A program made the translations under genes and the position numbers. Source: Mesostigma viride (lineage: Eukaryota > Streptophyta > Mesostigmatophyceae > Mesostigmatales > Mesostigmataceae). Taken from it: DNA of 45,266 nt. Numbering within the stretch: the first letter of the stretch is position 1; each line of letters begins with the position of its first letter. This document shows positions 1-9,475 of this stretch, piece by piece. The notes below the pieces were generated by a model. It searched no databases, was not told the DNA's origin, and saw only the letters and a list, made by a program, of their open reading frames with translations. The stretch lies in assembly GCA_009746045.1 (NCBI GenBank), contig RPFO01000144.1, positions 64,001-109,266 on the forward strand. The letters are read 5' to 3'.

Positions 1-2
1 AC

Positions 3-2318
3 AAGGAGGACAAGTCTTCTCAGCGGTGCACCCGCTGTGGCATGAAGTACCACCTGCGGCCCACCTGCCGCAAGAACGTGGACGAGCTGGGGCATTTGGA
101 CGTCCTGTGCCACAAGTGCCACGGGCCGCCCCACGGTGACCCCAAGGACTGCAAGCGGCCTCCTTACGGCAAGAAGTGTGAGTCTCCCTCTCATGCTGGC
201 TTGAGTGTGCCTGCTTCACCTTCTTCTTCTGCATGCCCCACTGTCAGAGCAGTGAGCAGTTCTGGAAAGGTGCTACAGCTGGTTTCAGAAGATTATGTCT
301 CTAAACCAACCTTCACATCTATGGTTCCCAAGGTGTGCAGAGTGTCCCCAGCAGAGGATGCTCAGATCAGTTTTCAGGAGCTTGCTTTGCAGTTGCATTT
401 CCTTTATGGGCATGAAGTGAGTGCAGAGGTGGTGGCAGCAGCAATAGGGGGGGCAGCACTCAGACGTGCATGCCAGGTGGTCAGATCCCACTGCCAGCAT
501 TGTCAGTTCAATGCACCCAAACCCCCTAAGTGGCATGTAGCTACCCCACCTAAGAGCAAGGGCAGGGTGGTAGGAGATGTCTTTCATATCAAAGGACAAT
601 CTTACTTGGCACTTAAAGATGCATGGTCAAGGTACACAACCATTGAACCATTACCTGGAATGGACAAGACACAGTTGCTCAGGGCTCTCTTGATTGCTCA
701 GGCCAGGTACTACCCTGTGGAGGCATTGTTACTGGATCAGCAGTTCACATGTCTTGCCAATGAACCAGGGTGTGAGGCTATTGATCTGGCTGGGCTAGAA
801 GATCATGAGAGGCAAGGCATTATTGAAAGGGCCATCAGGTCCATTAAAACCCTTGTAGCCAAAGAAGATGGCAATCTGCTGGCTGACAGTGGGTCCTATG
901 CTGACAGAGCTCTGTGGTCCACCAGGTTGTGCCAAGTCCTCAACAGGAGGCCACTCATGAAAACCCCACAAGGGGTGGTCATTACACCAGATGGATTGCA
1001 TGCAGGCATTTATCCACCTGAGGTACTAGCCCTCTACAACGCACAGCGAGCACAGACAGCTAGCAGGTTAGCTGTCAAGGATGCAAAGCATCCACGTCCC
1101 ACCTTCAGAGAAGGGGATCAGGTCCTATTCTACAAGGAGTCGGGACTAGGCAAGGTGGGTACCTGGCATGGGCCAGCCACCATCCTAAAGTTTAACACCA
1201 CTGGCAGGACAGTGTTAGTTAAACACAATGACACGGGAAAAATTCACAGGTGTTCACCTCACAGGATGAAATTGTATTTTCCAACTGTGTCAGACGTGGC
1301 AGAGGAGGAAGAGCTGTTGGCCGACAGCCCTGTACAGTTGCCTGGCATCCCAGCGTTGCCCAGTGAGTGGTTGTTTGGAACACCCACTGGTGAGTGTGAG
1401 AGCCACACCCACTGTGACACCCAGGTCACCCTTGATGATTGCAGGCAGTCACTGCAGGATTGGCCCCCTGCAGCAGAGGGTCACATTGGCAAAACAGGTG
1501 ATCAGCAACCTATCACCTCTACAAGTGTGAACATAGCTCAGCCACTAGCTGCACCTTCCAAACGCAGCCTAGCAGACGCTGTTCGCATTTTACAAGCAGC
1601 TCATAGAGCCAAAGCTCAAACTGCTGCAGGATCAGCTAAGGTGGGGAAGGTTGGGCAGAATGACAATAGCCCATTTATGGTTGCAGTGGACACACAAGCC
1701 CAGGTCAGCATTATCAGTGCCCTGGCTGTGCCCCATTTGCCTTTGGAACCTTCACCCTGGCACCATGTGGCTGATTTCTCAGGGCAGTCATCCCTCAAGG
1801 TATTAGGTCAGGTCATGTTGACTATACTCGGTATCCCCACTCCTTTTCAGGTCTTGGAAGGTTATAAAGGGAATGCTTTATTGGGGGATCCTTTTCTCTG
1901 TTACCCTGGTGTCCTCATATCCAGTGATAGACTATCCATCCAGGACATGGGTGGTGTTGATCTGAATCATTTCAAAATTTCTCTTGAAAAACTTCTTAAC
2001 ACCAACATTGCTTCTGTAAAATTTGCTACACCCAAGTATGCCCCAGGGCAAGAACCCTGTGTGGCAGACCTGGTTCACAACCAAAAACTTCATCCCAACT
2101 CATTTGGATTGGGCAAGCATGATGTGGCTAAAATGTCTCCTCTTTCTTATGAACAGATAGAGCAAGACTGTCGCACACACATAGGATTCCTAAAATGGGT
2201 GGAGGCCTTTAACAAGGCCAGGGAAGAATGGGTAGTGCCAGATCCTCTTAGTCCTTCTCATACTCCCCTGTCACACCTATTGACAAAAAGCCTGCAGGGT
2301 GCAAGCACTTGCGCCTGA
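3..2318 (+). CDS. E1 copy A Gag C-terminus, integrase and protease (partial polyprotein)
   Basis: The frame is open from the window start. Two Cys/His knuckle-like motifs (CTRCGMKYH..C and CHKCHGPPH..C) mark the nucleocapsid end of Gag. Counting from the Met at 42, an integrase follows: a zinc-binding HX4H at residues 119-124 with CX2C near 153, catalytic Asp179, Asp232 and Glu262, then a C-terminal GPY/F-like module (WHGPATIL near 1170). Only then comes a retropepsin-like protease, with catalytic Asp550 in VDTQAQVSII and the flap/helix motif LLGDPFL near 1880. The D-to-E spacing of 29 residues is shorter than the usual 35. The protease lies downstream of integrase, unlike Ty1/copia elements. 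The stop at 2316-2318 precedes the RT frame, which continues in the -1 frame. Confidence 0.9.
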   Translation, partial: KEDKSSQRCTRCGMKYHLRPTCRKNVDELGHLDVLCHKCHGPPHGDPKDCKRPPYGKKCESPSHAGLSVPASPSSSACPTVRAVSSSGKVLQLVSEDYVSKPTFTSMVPKVCRVSPAEDAQISFQELALQLHFLYGHEVSAEVVAAAIGGAALRRACQVVRSHCQHCQFNAPKPPKWHVATPPKSKGRVVGDVFHIKGQSYLALKDAWSRYTTIEPLPGMDKTQLLRALLIAQARYYPVEALLLDQQFTCLANEPGCEAIDLAGLEDHERQGIIERAIRSIKTLVAKEDGNLLADSGSYADRALWSTRLCQVLNRRPLMKTPQGVVITPDGLHAGIYPPEVLALYNAQRAQTASRLAVKDAKHPRPTFREGDQVLFYKESGLGKVGTWHGPATILKFNTTGRTVLVKHNDTGKIHRCSPHRMKLYFPTVSDVAEEEELLADSPVQLPGIPALPSEWLFGTPTGECESHTHCDTQVTLDDCRQSLQDWPPAAEGHIGKTGDQQPITSTSVNIAQPLAAPSKRSLADAVRILQAAHRAKAQTAAGSAKVGKVGQNDNSPFMVAVDTQAQVSIISALAVPHLPLEPSPWHHVADFSGQSSLKVLGQVMLTILGIPTPFQVLEGYKGNALLGDPFLCYPGVLISSDRLSIQDMGGVDLNHFKISLEKLLNTNIASVKFATPKYAPGQEPCVADLVHNQKLHPNSFGLGKHDVAKMSPLSYEQIEQDCRTHIGFLKWVEAFNKAREEWVVPDPLSPSHTPLSHLLTKSLQGASTCA

Positions 2319-3736
2319 AGTTTGTGTGTAAACATAAGCCAGCAGCAGATGGGTCAGTCATCTTTCATGCTAGACCTTGTGTGACAGAGTTCAAGGGCAC
2401 CACTGATCTGACAGAGGCAGAGTTGTACACGCCAGGCATTCAGCAAACATCCCTAAAAATCTTGCTGTCTGTCTTTGTGGGTCATCTCAATGATGGGGAT
2501 GACTATATCTGTAAGGCTACAGACATTAAAAGGGCTTTCCTGAAAGGCTCACCTGAGATAGCACAACAAGTGTGGCATGGTCAGGTGTACGTAGTCTCCA
2601 CTCCCAGAGTTTGGGCAAAACACATCCCTCAGCAGTACCTGAAAGCTAACATAGGTGTTGAAGGGCTGCAATCAGCTCCTCGCATTTTCAGGATGTCAGC
2701 TCAGGCTGTGTTTGAAAAGTTAGGGGCTAGATATGATGACATAGACCCTTGCTTCTTTGTGGTCCCACACCCTCATGGCATTCTCACCTTTGTGTGGCAT
2801 GGGGATGATCAGCTGATTGCTGGGCCAAGGCGTGCTGTGGATGATTTTATTCAACAAGTGTCACAGCATTTTGAGATTGGCAAGCAAGTAGAGCTGGGCA
2901 CCACTGCCATAAAATTTTGTGGCACAATGTTACAACTCCAGCAGCATCAAAACCAGTGGGTGTGTGCACTCTACTCTCCCAATGATTACATGCACAGCTG
3001 CTTGGAGGTTTTGCAAACAAAAATCAAACCTGGAGCCTGTCCTACCATTAGAGGCAAGCTGGGGTGGTTGTGCTCAACGTGTGCACCTCACCTGGCTGTG
3101 GTTAGCAGAGTTGATGATGATGTCTTGATGCAAGTAGGTCACAAAGCCATCACCAAAACTCTCCAGGAGGGCCCTCCCCTTATCTTGCACTCCTTGGATC
3201 TCCACAAAACCATTCACATCCAAGCTATGATGGATAGTTCCATGGAGTCCAGGCAGATTACCAAGTTGCAGGCAAGGGAGTCAGGCTTGTATTTTGTGCA
3301 GAATGATGATGCACCCTTGTCTCTCATTTCATGGTACAGCCGGTTGCATAGACGCAAGGCTGTCAGCAGCAATGCTGCTGAGTGCAGGGCAGTGGTGTCA
3401 GCAGTGCTTCATGCCAGGTACTTGAATCATGTGCTGGTTTGGTTGCAGATGCAAGCAGGCAGCAATGCTGGGGTGGTGGCACACTTGCTCACTGACAGTC
3501 AGTCAGTCCTCAGTTTCCTTGCTAACCCCTATGCTGTCCACACTGATCTTGACTGGGTGGTCCTGAAACAGGAGTCCACCTACTGGGAGTCCACCCGTCA
3601 CGTGGAGGACAAACACAACGCTGCTGATGCACTCACTAAAGTGCCTCAGCAGGCAGCTGAACAATATCAGCTGTTGTACCACTTGATGAACCCCTATGGC
3701 AAGCAGGCAACCCTGCCCCATAGGGGGGACGCCTAG
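2252..3736 (+). CDS. E1 copy A reverse transcriptase-RNase H
   Basis: This frame opens after a TAG at 2249 and overlaps the previous frame by 67 nt in the -1 phase. It has no convincing ATG, so it is expected to be the continuation of the polyprotein. RT motifs: the KP.GCK..RLKF entry region, motif A TDIKRAFLKG (Asp at 2522), and the catalytic box HGDD (Asp pair 2804-2809) where copia elements usually have YVDD. RNase H follows with the acidic residues in MMDSS (3233), AECRA (3380), LTDSQS (3494) and NAADALTK (3626). It ends with TAG at 3734-3736. The same break exists in the minus-strand copy, so it either predates both copies or is a systematic sequence error. The overlap contains a C4 run (2265-2268), and one extra C there would keep the frame. 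Confidence 0.9.
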   Translation, partial: SFSYSPVTPIDKKPAGCKHLRLKFVCKHKPAADGSVIFHARPCVTEFKGTTDLTEAELYTPGIQQTSLKILLSVFVGHLNDGDDYICKATDIKRAFLKGSPEIAQQVWHGQVYVVSTPRVWAKHIPQQYLKANIGVEGLQSAPRIFRMSAQAVFEKLGARYDDIDPCFFVVPHPHGILTFVWHGDDQLIAGPRRAVDDFIQQVSQHFEIGKQVELGTTAIKFCGTMLQLQQHQNQWVCALYSPNDYMHSCLEVLQTKIKPGACPTIRGKLGWLCSTCAPHLAVVSRVDDDVLMQVGHKAITKTLQEGPPLILHSLDLHKTIHIQAMMDSSMESRQITKLQARESGLYFVQNDDAPLSLISWYSRLHRRKAVSSNAAECRAVVSAVLHARYLNHVLVWLQMQAGSNAGVVAHLLTDSQSVLSFLANPYAVHTDLDWVVLKQESTYWESTRHVEDKHNAADALTKVPQQAAEQYQLLYHLMNPYGKQATLPHRGDA

Positions 3737-4792
3737 CAGGGTCCTGTTCACCAGGGCCGCCTAGGTCACCCAGTACCCCTTGGGCAGGTCCAAGGGGTAG
3801 GTTGTGGCTTCCAGCAAGGGGGTTGGTTGGAGTCTGTTTTTCATACATCTGCGTGCCCTATGCCCAATAAAATCTGTTTTGATTTTCTCAACACCATGGA
3901 ATTTCGTTATGCACACCTTCATAGGTGGGCATGGGATGTATCTCACACCTTTATTCCCTAGGGCGTATGCCTTGGTGGAATGGCCTTGAGCTCAGTGGCT
4001 CAGGTGCCCCCATTCAAGTGGAGGGTCAAAGCTCCCTTGACAGGTGGTTACCCAGGACCCCAGTTCACTGTGGATATCCTGGGCCACCTGGCCTTACTGT
4101 TCAGTGGCAGTAAGGCATGGGTGCTGTCATGTTGTCTAGTACAACGTGCTCAGCACAGGTGCAGGATGAAATATTCCTGTCACCTGTCACCAGGACTTCA
4201 GTCACCCATGTGCAGGGCAGGGGTGGCTGGTCTCCCACGTTGTGCAGGTGCAATGTGGCCAGGTCCAGGATGTCATAGTCCTGTCACCTGTCACTCGGAC
4301 TTCAGCCCCCTCTGTGCAGGGCAGGGGTGGCTGGTCCTCACATGTTGTGCAGGTACAACATGGACAGTGCAGGGTGCAATAAACCTGTCCACTCCTCAGG
4401 TTGCAGGTAACCTGAGCTCAGTTGACCCAGCCTGGCTGGGTATTTTTCTCTGAGTGGGCGATGATGATGGAACAACATGGAACCTCTTAAACGGTTACCT
4501 TGGCATTTTTTACAATGGCTTCTTGGCTGGTGGTGCACTCCCTGGATAGGCAGACAGGCATAGCTATCTCCCTTGTGAGCTCGCGAGGAGGAGGAACTCC
4601 CCGGGCATGTTGAGCTAAACGTGATGCCATCACAAGTATTGCACGAGTTCTGGGGCCCATCTTTTTCAGTCCAGATGTTGCAGTATGGGTGTCAGTTGCT
4701 CAGCACCTCAGTCAGCTTGGAGTCAGTCTCCTAGCTGGGCAGGGTCAGGCTTGAAGTCGCTAGCCTTCAACCTGAAAGGAAAACATAATGGG
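3737..4792 (+). other. E1 copy A 3' untranslated region with diverged direct repeats
   Basis: About 1 kb without coding signals between the pol stop and the 3' LTR. AATAAA-type signals occur at 3866-3871 and near 4378. Between about 4145 and 4370 two diverged direct repeats of roughly 115 bp share the landmarks CCTGTCACCTGTCAC, GTGCAGGGCAGGGGTGGC and GTTGTGCAGGT. A purine-rich stretch (GAAAGGAAAA, near 4773-4783) just before the LTR is the likely polypurine tract. The minus-strand copy carries the same region at 9476-10540. Confidence 0.7.
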
Positions 4793-5247
4793 AGTTAGAT
4801 GAGATGCTTAGGCTGACACACGGATTTCCGGCCTGCGCGCCGCGTATTGCCTACCGCGGCTGAGCGGGACACCTCAGTACAGTACGGCAGGGTGTACGGT
4901 ACTGAGGTGTCATGTGGACCGATGTGCGGTTAGTGCCAGACTGTTCCTAGGTGCTAGCTCGACCCGCCAGGTCCGGTGTAGCCGGGCCTGACGGGCCGAG
5001 TCTTAGCTGGTTGCTAGTGACGTGGTCGCATGGCATTGCGGTGTACACTTGTCCACTGGTCGTGTGCTGCAGGTAGCACCGCCATAGGCATATAGGCGTA
5101 GCACTGGGGAGTGCCACAGCACCCGAGTCTGCCCAGTTCCATTCTGAGCCCTCAGCTTTCATCGCTCTCTCATTGTATTATTGTAATACAATCATCATTC
5201 GCTCTCAGCTTTCGCAGTTGTTCGTCGTCCCTAGTCTCCATCCAACT
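4793..5247 (+). repeat. E1 copy A 3' LTR (455 bp)
   Basis: The boundaries come from comparison with the two LTRs of the minus-strand copy, which are also 455 bp. The LTR starts AGTTAGATGAG and ends CATCCAACT, a short imperfect inverted repeat without the canonical TG...CA. The last T may belong to the target duplication. It contains a 13-bp-stem hairpin (4868-4911) and a small AT-rich palindrome (TTGTATTATTGTAATACAA near 5175). Confidence 0.9.
4868..4911 (+). promoter_or_regulatory. Hairpin in E1 LTR
   Basis: GACACCTCAGTAC and its exact reverse complement GTACTGAGGTGTC flank an 18-nt loop. The same structure is in both LTRs of the minus-strand copy. It could be an RNA structure of the R/U5 region or a protein site; its function is unknown. 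Confidence 0.55.
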
Positions 5248-5264
5248 TCCTCATTTCCTCCCAG

Positions 5265-7899
5265 GGCGGAAGGTACTATTTGGACTCGCTTGAAACGATT
5301 TACAAGCGGTTCTGTTCTGACGCGTCGCCGTACAAGGGAGGTATCGTGACGACTGCGGACGGGACAAGGTACAAGGTGGGGTACACGAAGTTCGTGGAGT
5401 TCATGCCCAAGTGCGTAAAGGGCGTGTGGAAGGACCGGGACTTGTGCGCATGCGAAAAGCACGTCGTCTTCGAGTCTCTGCTCTCTGCCTTCGCCAAAGG
5501 CGTCAAGGAGTTGAAGAGCACGCTGGAGATCGAGGAGAGGGAGGGTATCCCTTCCGTGCCTGACAATGCCCATGATTTCGTTCGACGTTTCACCTGCCAC
5601 AGGGCTGAGAGGGGGGAGGGGGGGCAAGGAGGGGGGAGGACGGGCGGCCCGTTCGTTAACGTCCCAATGAACTGCTTGGAAGGGACGTGCAACGAGTGTG
5701 GGATTTCCGAGTTCATCGTGACGGACCAGATGAAGGGGTGGACAAAGAAGTACACGTGGTTCGACTTCATAAAGGAGGGCACAGCGCCCCGTGGGACGGT
5801 AAGCATGTATATTTGCATCGTTGAATATATATATGTAGACTTTCATACTTCCAACGGCCGTTGGCGTTGGGAAATTCCCAGCTGCTGACTTCCATTCTTC
5901 GGTCAATCCATGGTGCGCGGGCATGTATATTTGCATCGTTGAATATATATATGTAGACTTTCATACTTCCAACGGCCGTTGGCGTTGGGAAATTCCCAGC
6001 TGCTGACTTCCATTCTTCGGTCAATCCATGGTGCGCGGGTGTGTTGTGTTGCAGGAGGAGGATGTGGCGCCGCAAATGAACCTGCAGCAAAAACTCATCA
6101 AGTCAACCCTCTCGGAGCTCCATGAACTCATTACGGCGCGCTTCCCGGAATTCGCCATTCACGTCCATACATGGGCCTGGCAGCACCACGCTTACAAGGA
6201 GTGCATTGACGTGATGCCGCTGGGAACGGTGGTGGTCCTGATGGACTACTCGGAGAACTATTCGGACCACCTGCAGAAACAGTTGCAGGCGCAGTACTGG
6301 TACCCAAGTAGTTACGTCCTGATGCCGGTGATCGTGATGTACCGTGATCCCGTATCGCTGGAAATCAAAAGGGTGAAGCACGATTACATGGGGAAGGACG
6401 TACCGAGGAATGCCCAGACCCTGGAGTTCGTGATGAAGAATACCCTTAACGTGCTGAGGGAGGAGGGGGTGGAGGTGAGGAACTGGATCAGTCATGGTCC
6501 GACAACTGTAAGGAGCAGTTCCAATCCCGGTATGTGTTGGCGATGGCTGCGGACCTGCTCGAGGCCGACCCCGACTTGGAATCATTGGAGTGGAACTACT
6601 CGTGTGCAGGACATGGGAAGGGGGAGTCGGACGGGGAGGGGGGGACGGTCAAAAGCATCCTCAAAAGAGCGCAGATGCAGGAGGACAATCGGAACCTGAA
6701 TACGGTGGAGGCACTGGTGGCCTACCTGAACCGGGATTGGAGAACCGGCAAAGACTCGAGTCGACCATCGGCACAATCGGACGTGGTTCGACGGGCATTT
6801 CTTCTCGATAACGTAAGTAAAGACAGTTGCTTTCTGGTGGTCAAGTGCAGTTCTATAATTTGTCTCTGGTTACACTTCACAGAGGACAGCTTCCTTGATG
6901 CAGTTTGAAGTTTCATAAGGCCAACGGCCGTTGGAGCTGCAAAATCGTATAATTGTTGAGTGCCAACGGCCGTTGGAGTTGAGAAATGTACTTATATAAA
7001 GTTTCCAAGGGCCAACGGCCGTTGGAGTTGGGAAATCTGAGAATTGTTGAGTGCCAACGGCCGTTGGAGTTGGGAAATGTGCTGTGATGTTGTTTCATGG
7101 ATTTACAATTGCAGATTCCCACGTCCGGTAAGGAGCGAGGCCCGATCCGAGATATCTCCACGGCACACCAGTGGCGACTGGACAAAAAGGGCGAGCGGGT
7201 CGAGGTGGTTAAGCTCAGGCGTTTTTCATGCTTCAGTTGTGCGGAGTGCCGAGAGGGCAAGTGGACGACATGCCCAAACGATTGGAGCAGCTCGTCGTGG
7301 ACTGTAAAACTCCAGGCGAGTAAGTCGCGGAACCCCACGCGATATCCGGGAACCCGCCTGAACCACCTTCAAACGGCAAGAAACGAGTTGGGGCGTGGTT
7401 TGCAGGAGGGGGAGGCCGTCGCAGTCGCATCTGAGAGGGGGCACAAGGACCATGTGCCCGACCACCCGTACTGGTTGGCGAAAGTTGTTCGAGTCGCCCA
7501 CCAACTCGACAAGGATGAGTGTTTAAACAAACATACAGGGGGGGGGGCGAGGTTTTTAAGAAAGGCAACTGGGTAATGTACGTAAAATACTTCGAGAGGT
7601 GCTCCTCCTCCGGATCGGACGCCCGACGCTTCTTCTGGAACCCAGACGACCGAGAACCCTTAACTGCAATCGTGTGCTACCTGAGCGTCGCAAAGGTCAC
7701 GAAGGGCAAGTGGGAAGGACATCCGGACAACACGCGACAGGGCTGGTTCACAATTGCGAAGAAGGTGGACGCCGAAATTACGGTACGTCATTCCAAACAT
7801 TACTGTGTAAAATTGGTGTTTGTATGTCGCATGTGTTTTTTTGTCGACGGTCGTTCACCTTACTAATGTTACATACAGGGCAATCAGCCTATACTTTAG
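5265..7899 (+). CDS. Transposase-like multi-exon gene, 3' part (SDG...HGKG family)
   Basis: Gene model by eye: exons 5265-5798, 6055-6812, 7115-7782 and 7879-7899, all introns phase 0 with GT-AG ends, stop TAG at 7897. Exon 1 has a YTKFVEFMPK segment, CACEKH (Cys 5445 and 5451, His 5460) and a later CNECG. Exon 2 has MDYSEN (6241-6258), WSDN (Asp at 6501) and HGKGESDGEGG (6612-6644). Exon 3 has the cluster RRFSCFSCAECREGKW and HPYWLAKVVR. This pattern matches, from memory, an uncharacterised RNase H-fold, transposase-like family found in animals and protists; I cannot name it with certainty. Exons 2 and 3 are each 2 mod 3 in length, one base short, and each needs a -1 shift (near 6485-6495, and at a G10 run at 7538-7547). 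Earlier exons would lie left of the E1 insertion. It could be a decayed transposon or a domesticated gene with sequence errors. Confidence 0.7.
5799..6054 (+). other. Intron 1 with a 118-bp tandem duplication
   Basis: Donor GGGACG|GTAAGC, acceptor TTGTGTTGCAG|GAG, 256 bp. Two essentially identical 118-bp units (5803-5920 and 5921-6038) fill almost the whole intron. Each carries one copy of the palindrome CCAACGGCCGTTGG. Confidence 0.8.
6813..7114 (+). other. Intron 2 with four copies of a palindromic repeat
   Basis: Donor GATAAC|GTAAGT, acceptor TTACAATTGCAG|ATT, 302 bp. It contains four copies of CCAACGGCCGTTGG (6921, 6963, 7012, 7054), usually followed by AGTTGGGAAAT. Confidence 0.8.
7783..7878 (+). 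other. Intron 3 with a consensus-like branch point
   Basis: Donor ATTACG|GTACGT, acceptor ACATACAG|GGC, 96 bp. TACTAAT sits about 15 nt before the AG and resembles a branch-point consensus. Removing the intron joins ...AEIT to GNQPIL and a TAG stop. Reading through the intron gives an AT-rich unrelated tail, so splicing is the better model. Confidence 0.65.
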
Positions 7900-8145
7900 C
7901 TTGGCTGCATGGCGCATGTCGCATATCTTAATTTCTCAAAGCCAACGGCCGTTGGACTTACGAAACTGGACAAGTGCCAAGTGCGGATTGGGTACTAAAA
8001 TGGGCATTCTTGTTGAGGATGACCAGTTGTGTTTATATATTTTTGCATGGTGGCGGATGACTTCAATGGCGTGTTGTTGCATTTTTACATACGGGTGTAT
8101 GGTAGGCCTTAAACCCTAAACCCCTACACTCCTAAACCATATTTA
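7900..8145. other. Intergenic stretch with a telomere-like motif
   Basis: No coding signal. It holds one CCAACGGCCGTTGG palindrome (7942-7955) and, at about 8109-8135, TTAAACCCTAAACCCC followed by CTCCTAAACC, a degenerate run of CCCTAAA. This is the plant/green-algal telomere type, but only two or three units are present. Confidence 0.5.
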
Positions 8146-9020
8146 CCCTTATATGTTGGGTGTGTTGTGTGAATGTTGGGTATGTGTGTTGGGGCGTGTG
8201 TGTTGTGTGTGTGTGTTGGGTGCATTCATGAAGGTGCGGGGGCGTGTAGGGTGTGTGCAAAGTGACTTGTGTGTTGATGTTGGGTGTGGGGGGGGGGAGG
8301 TACATGTGTGTTGTGTGTGTGACTTAGTAGGTGTGTTGTGTGTGTGACTTAGGTGTGTGTGTTGTTTGTGTTGGATATGTGTTGTGTGTGTGTGTGTTGT
8401 GTGTGTGTAGGGTGTCTTGTGTGTTGGTTTCTTGTTTTTAGTAGGTGTTGGGTGTGTGTATGTCGGGTGCAAACATTGTGTGTGTGTGTGTGTGTGTGTG
8501 TTCGGTATGTGTGTTGGGTGTCTTGTGTGTGTGTGTTCGGTATGTGTGTTGAGGCGTGTGTGTGTGCTCTGTGTATGTATGTTGTGTGTGTGTGTGTGTT
8601 GGGGCGTGTGCGTGTGTGTGTTGTGTGCATGTTAATTGTCATGTATTGGTGTTGAGTGGGGGGGGGGATGGACGTGTGTGTTGTGTGTGACTTAGGTGTG
8701 TTATGTGTGTGTTGTGTGTGACTTAAGTGTGTAGTGTGTGTGTTGTGTGTGTTGGATGTGTGGTGTGGGTGTGGGTGTGGGTGTGTGGGTGGGTGGGGGG
8801 GGGGCCAAGTGTCTTGTGTGTTAATATTGGGTTTGTGGGGGGGGGGTGTACGTGTGTGTTGTGTGTGACTTAGGTGTGTTTTGTGTGTGTTGTGTGTGAT
8901 CGACCTAGGTGTGTGTTGCGTGTGTGTGTTGGGTGTACATGTGTTCATAAAGGGTGTGGGTGTGTGTAGGGTGTGTGCAAAGTGTCTTGTGTGTTGGTGT
9001 TGGGTGTGGGGGGGGGGGAA
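8146..9020. repeat. GT-rich minisatellite, left block
   Basis: Irregular (GT)n / TGTGTTG tandem repeats punctuated by runs of 7-11 G. Recurring landmarks are GTGACTTAGGTGTG, GGGTGCAAACATTGTG, TTAATTGTCATGT and GGGGGATGTACGTGTG. The same landmarks reappear at 17515-18920, so E1 copy B inserted into one array. Open frames here encode only Cys/Val/Gly (or, on the minus strand, His/Thr/Pro) runs and are not genes. Confidence 0.9.
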
Positions 9021-9475
9021 AGTTGGATGGAGACTAGGGACGACGAACAACTGCGAAAGCTGAGAGCGAATGATGATTGTATTACAATAATACAATGAGA
9101 GAGCGATGAAAGCTGAGGGCTCAGAATGGAACTGGGCAGACTCGGATGCTGTGGCACTCCCCAGTGCTACGCCTATATGCCTATGGCGGTGCTACCTGCA
9201 GCACACGACCAGTGGACAAGTGTACACCGCAATGCCATGCGACCACGTCACTAGCAACCAGCTAAGACTCGGCCCGTCAGGCCCGGCTACACCGGACCTG
9301 GCGGGTCGAGCTAGCACCTAGGAACAGTCTGGCACTAACCGCACATCGGTCCACATGACACCTCAGTACCGTACACCCTGCCGTACTGTACTGAGGTGTC
9401 CCGCTCAGCCGCGGTAGGCAATACGCGGCGCGCAGGCCGGAAATCCGTGTGTCAGCCTAAGCATCTCATCTAACT
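9021..9475 (-). repeat. E1 copy B 3' LTR
   Basis: 455 bp, identical to the 5' LTR except A at 9146 (G at 17185). Read on the + strand it starts AGTTGGATGG and ends CTCATCTAACT. Confidence 0.92.

Larger units (their letters stand above)
1..5247 (+). mobile_element. LTR retroelement E1, copy A (3' part, cut by window start)
   Basis: This is the 3' two thirds of an LTR retroelement. It runs from the Gag zinc-knuckle region through integrase, protease, reverse transcriptase and RNase H to a 3' UTR and the 3' LTR (4793-5247). It is nearly identical to the complete minus-strand copy at 9021-17514, but small differences in the 3' UTR and LTR show that the two are separate insertions. The 3' LTR ends 17 bp before a splice acceptor, so this copy sits in an intron of the gene at 5265-7899, in the same orientation as that gene. 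Its 5' half and 5' target duplication lie outside the window. Confidence 0.93.
5851..7955. repeat. Dispersed 14-bp palindrome CCAACGGCCGTTGG (7 copies)
   Basis: Exact copies start at 5851, 5969, 6921, 6963, 7012, 7054 and 7942. Six are in introns 1 and 2 and one is 43 bp after the stop codon; none is in an exon. Most continue with GTTGGGAAAT or a variant, so the conserved unit is about 25 bp. None was noticed elsewhere in the window. Confidence 0.85.

Noticed and set aside
2276-2295. Classical -1 programmed frameshift heptamer at the E1 protease/RT junction
   Set aside because: The A5 run does not fit X XXY YYZ in the reading phase, and a missing C in the nearby C4 run explains the break more simply.
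3804-4538. Several short frames in the E1 3' UTR
   Set aside because: Short, on both strands, no recognisable protein features, and located between pol and the LTR.
4947-5162. 71-residue frame repeated at 9106-9321 and 17145-17360
   Set aside because: It lies inside the E1 LTR, antisense to the element, and is conserved only because the LTRs are nearly identical.
8149-9095. Open frames in the GT-rich repeats (Cys/Val runs, His/Thr/Pro runs)
   Set aside because: Low-complexity translations of (GT)n repeats in several frames at once.
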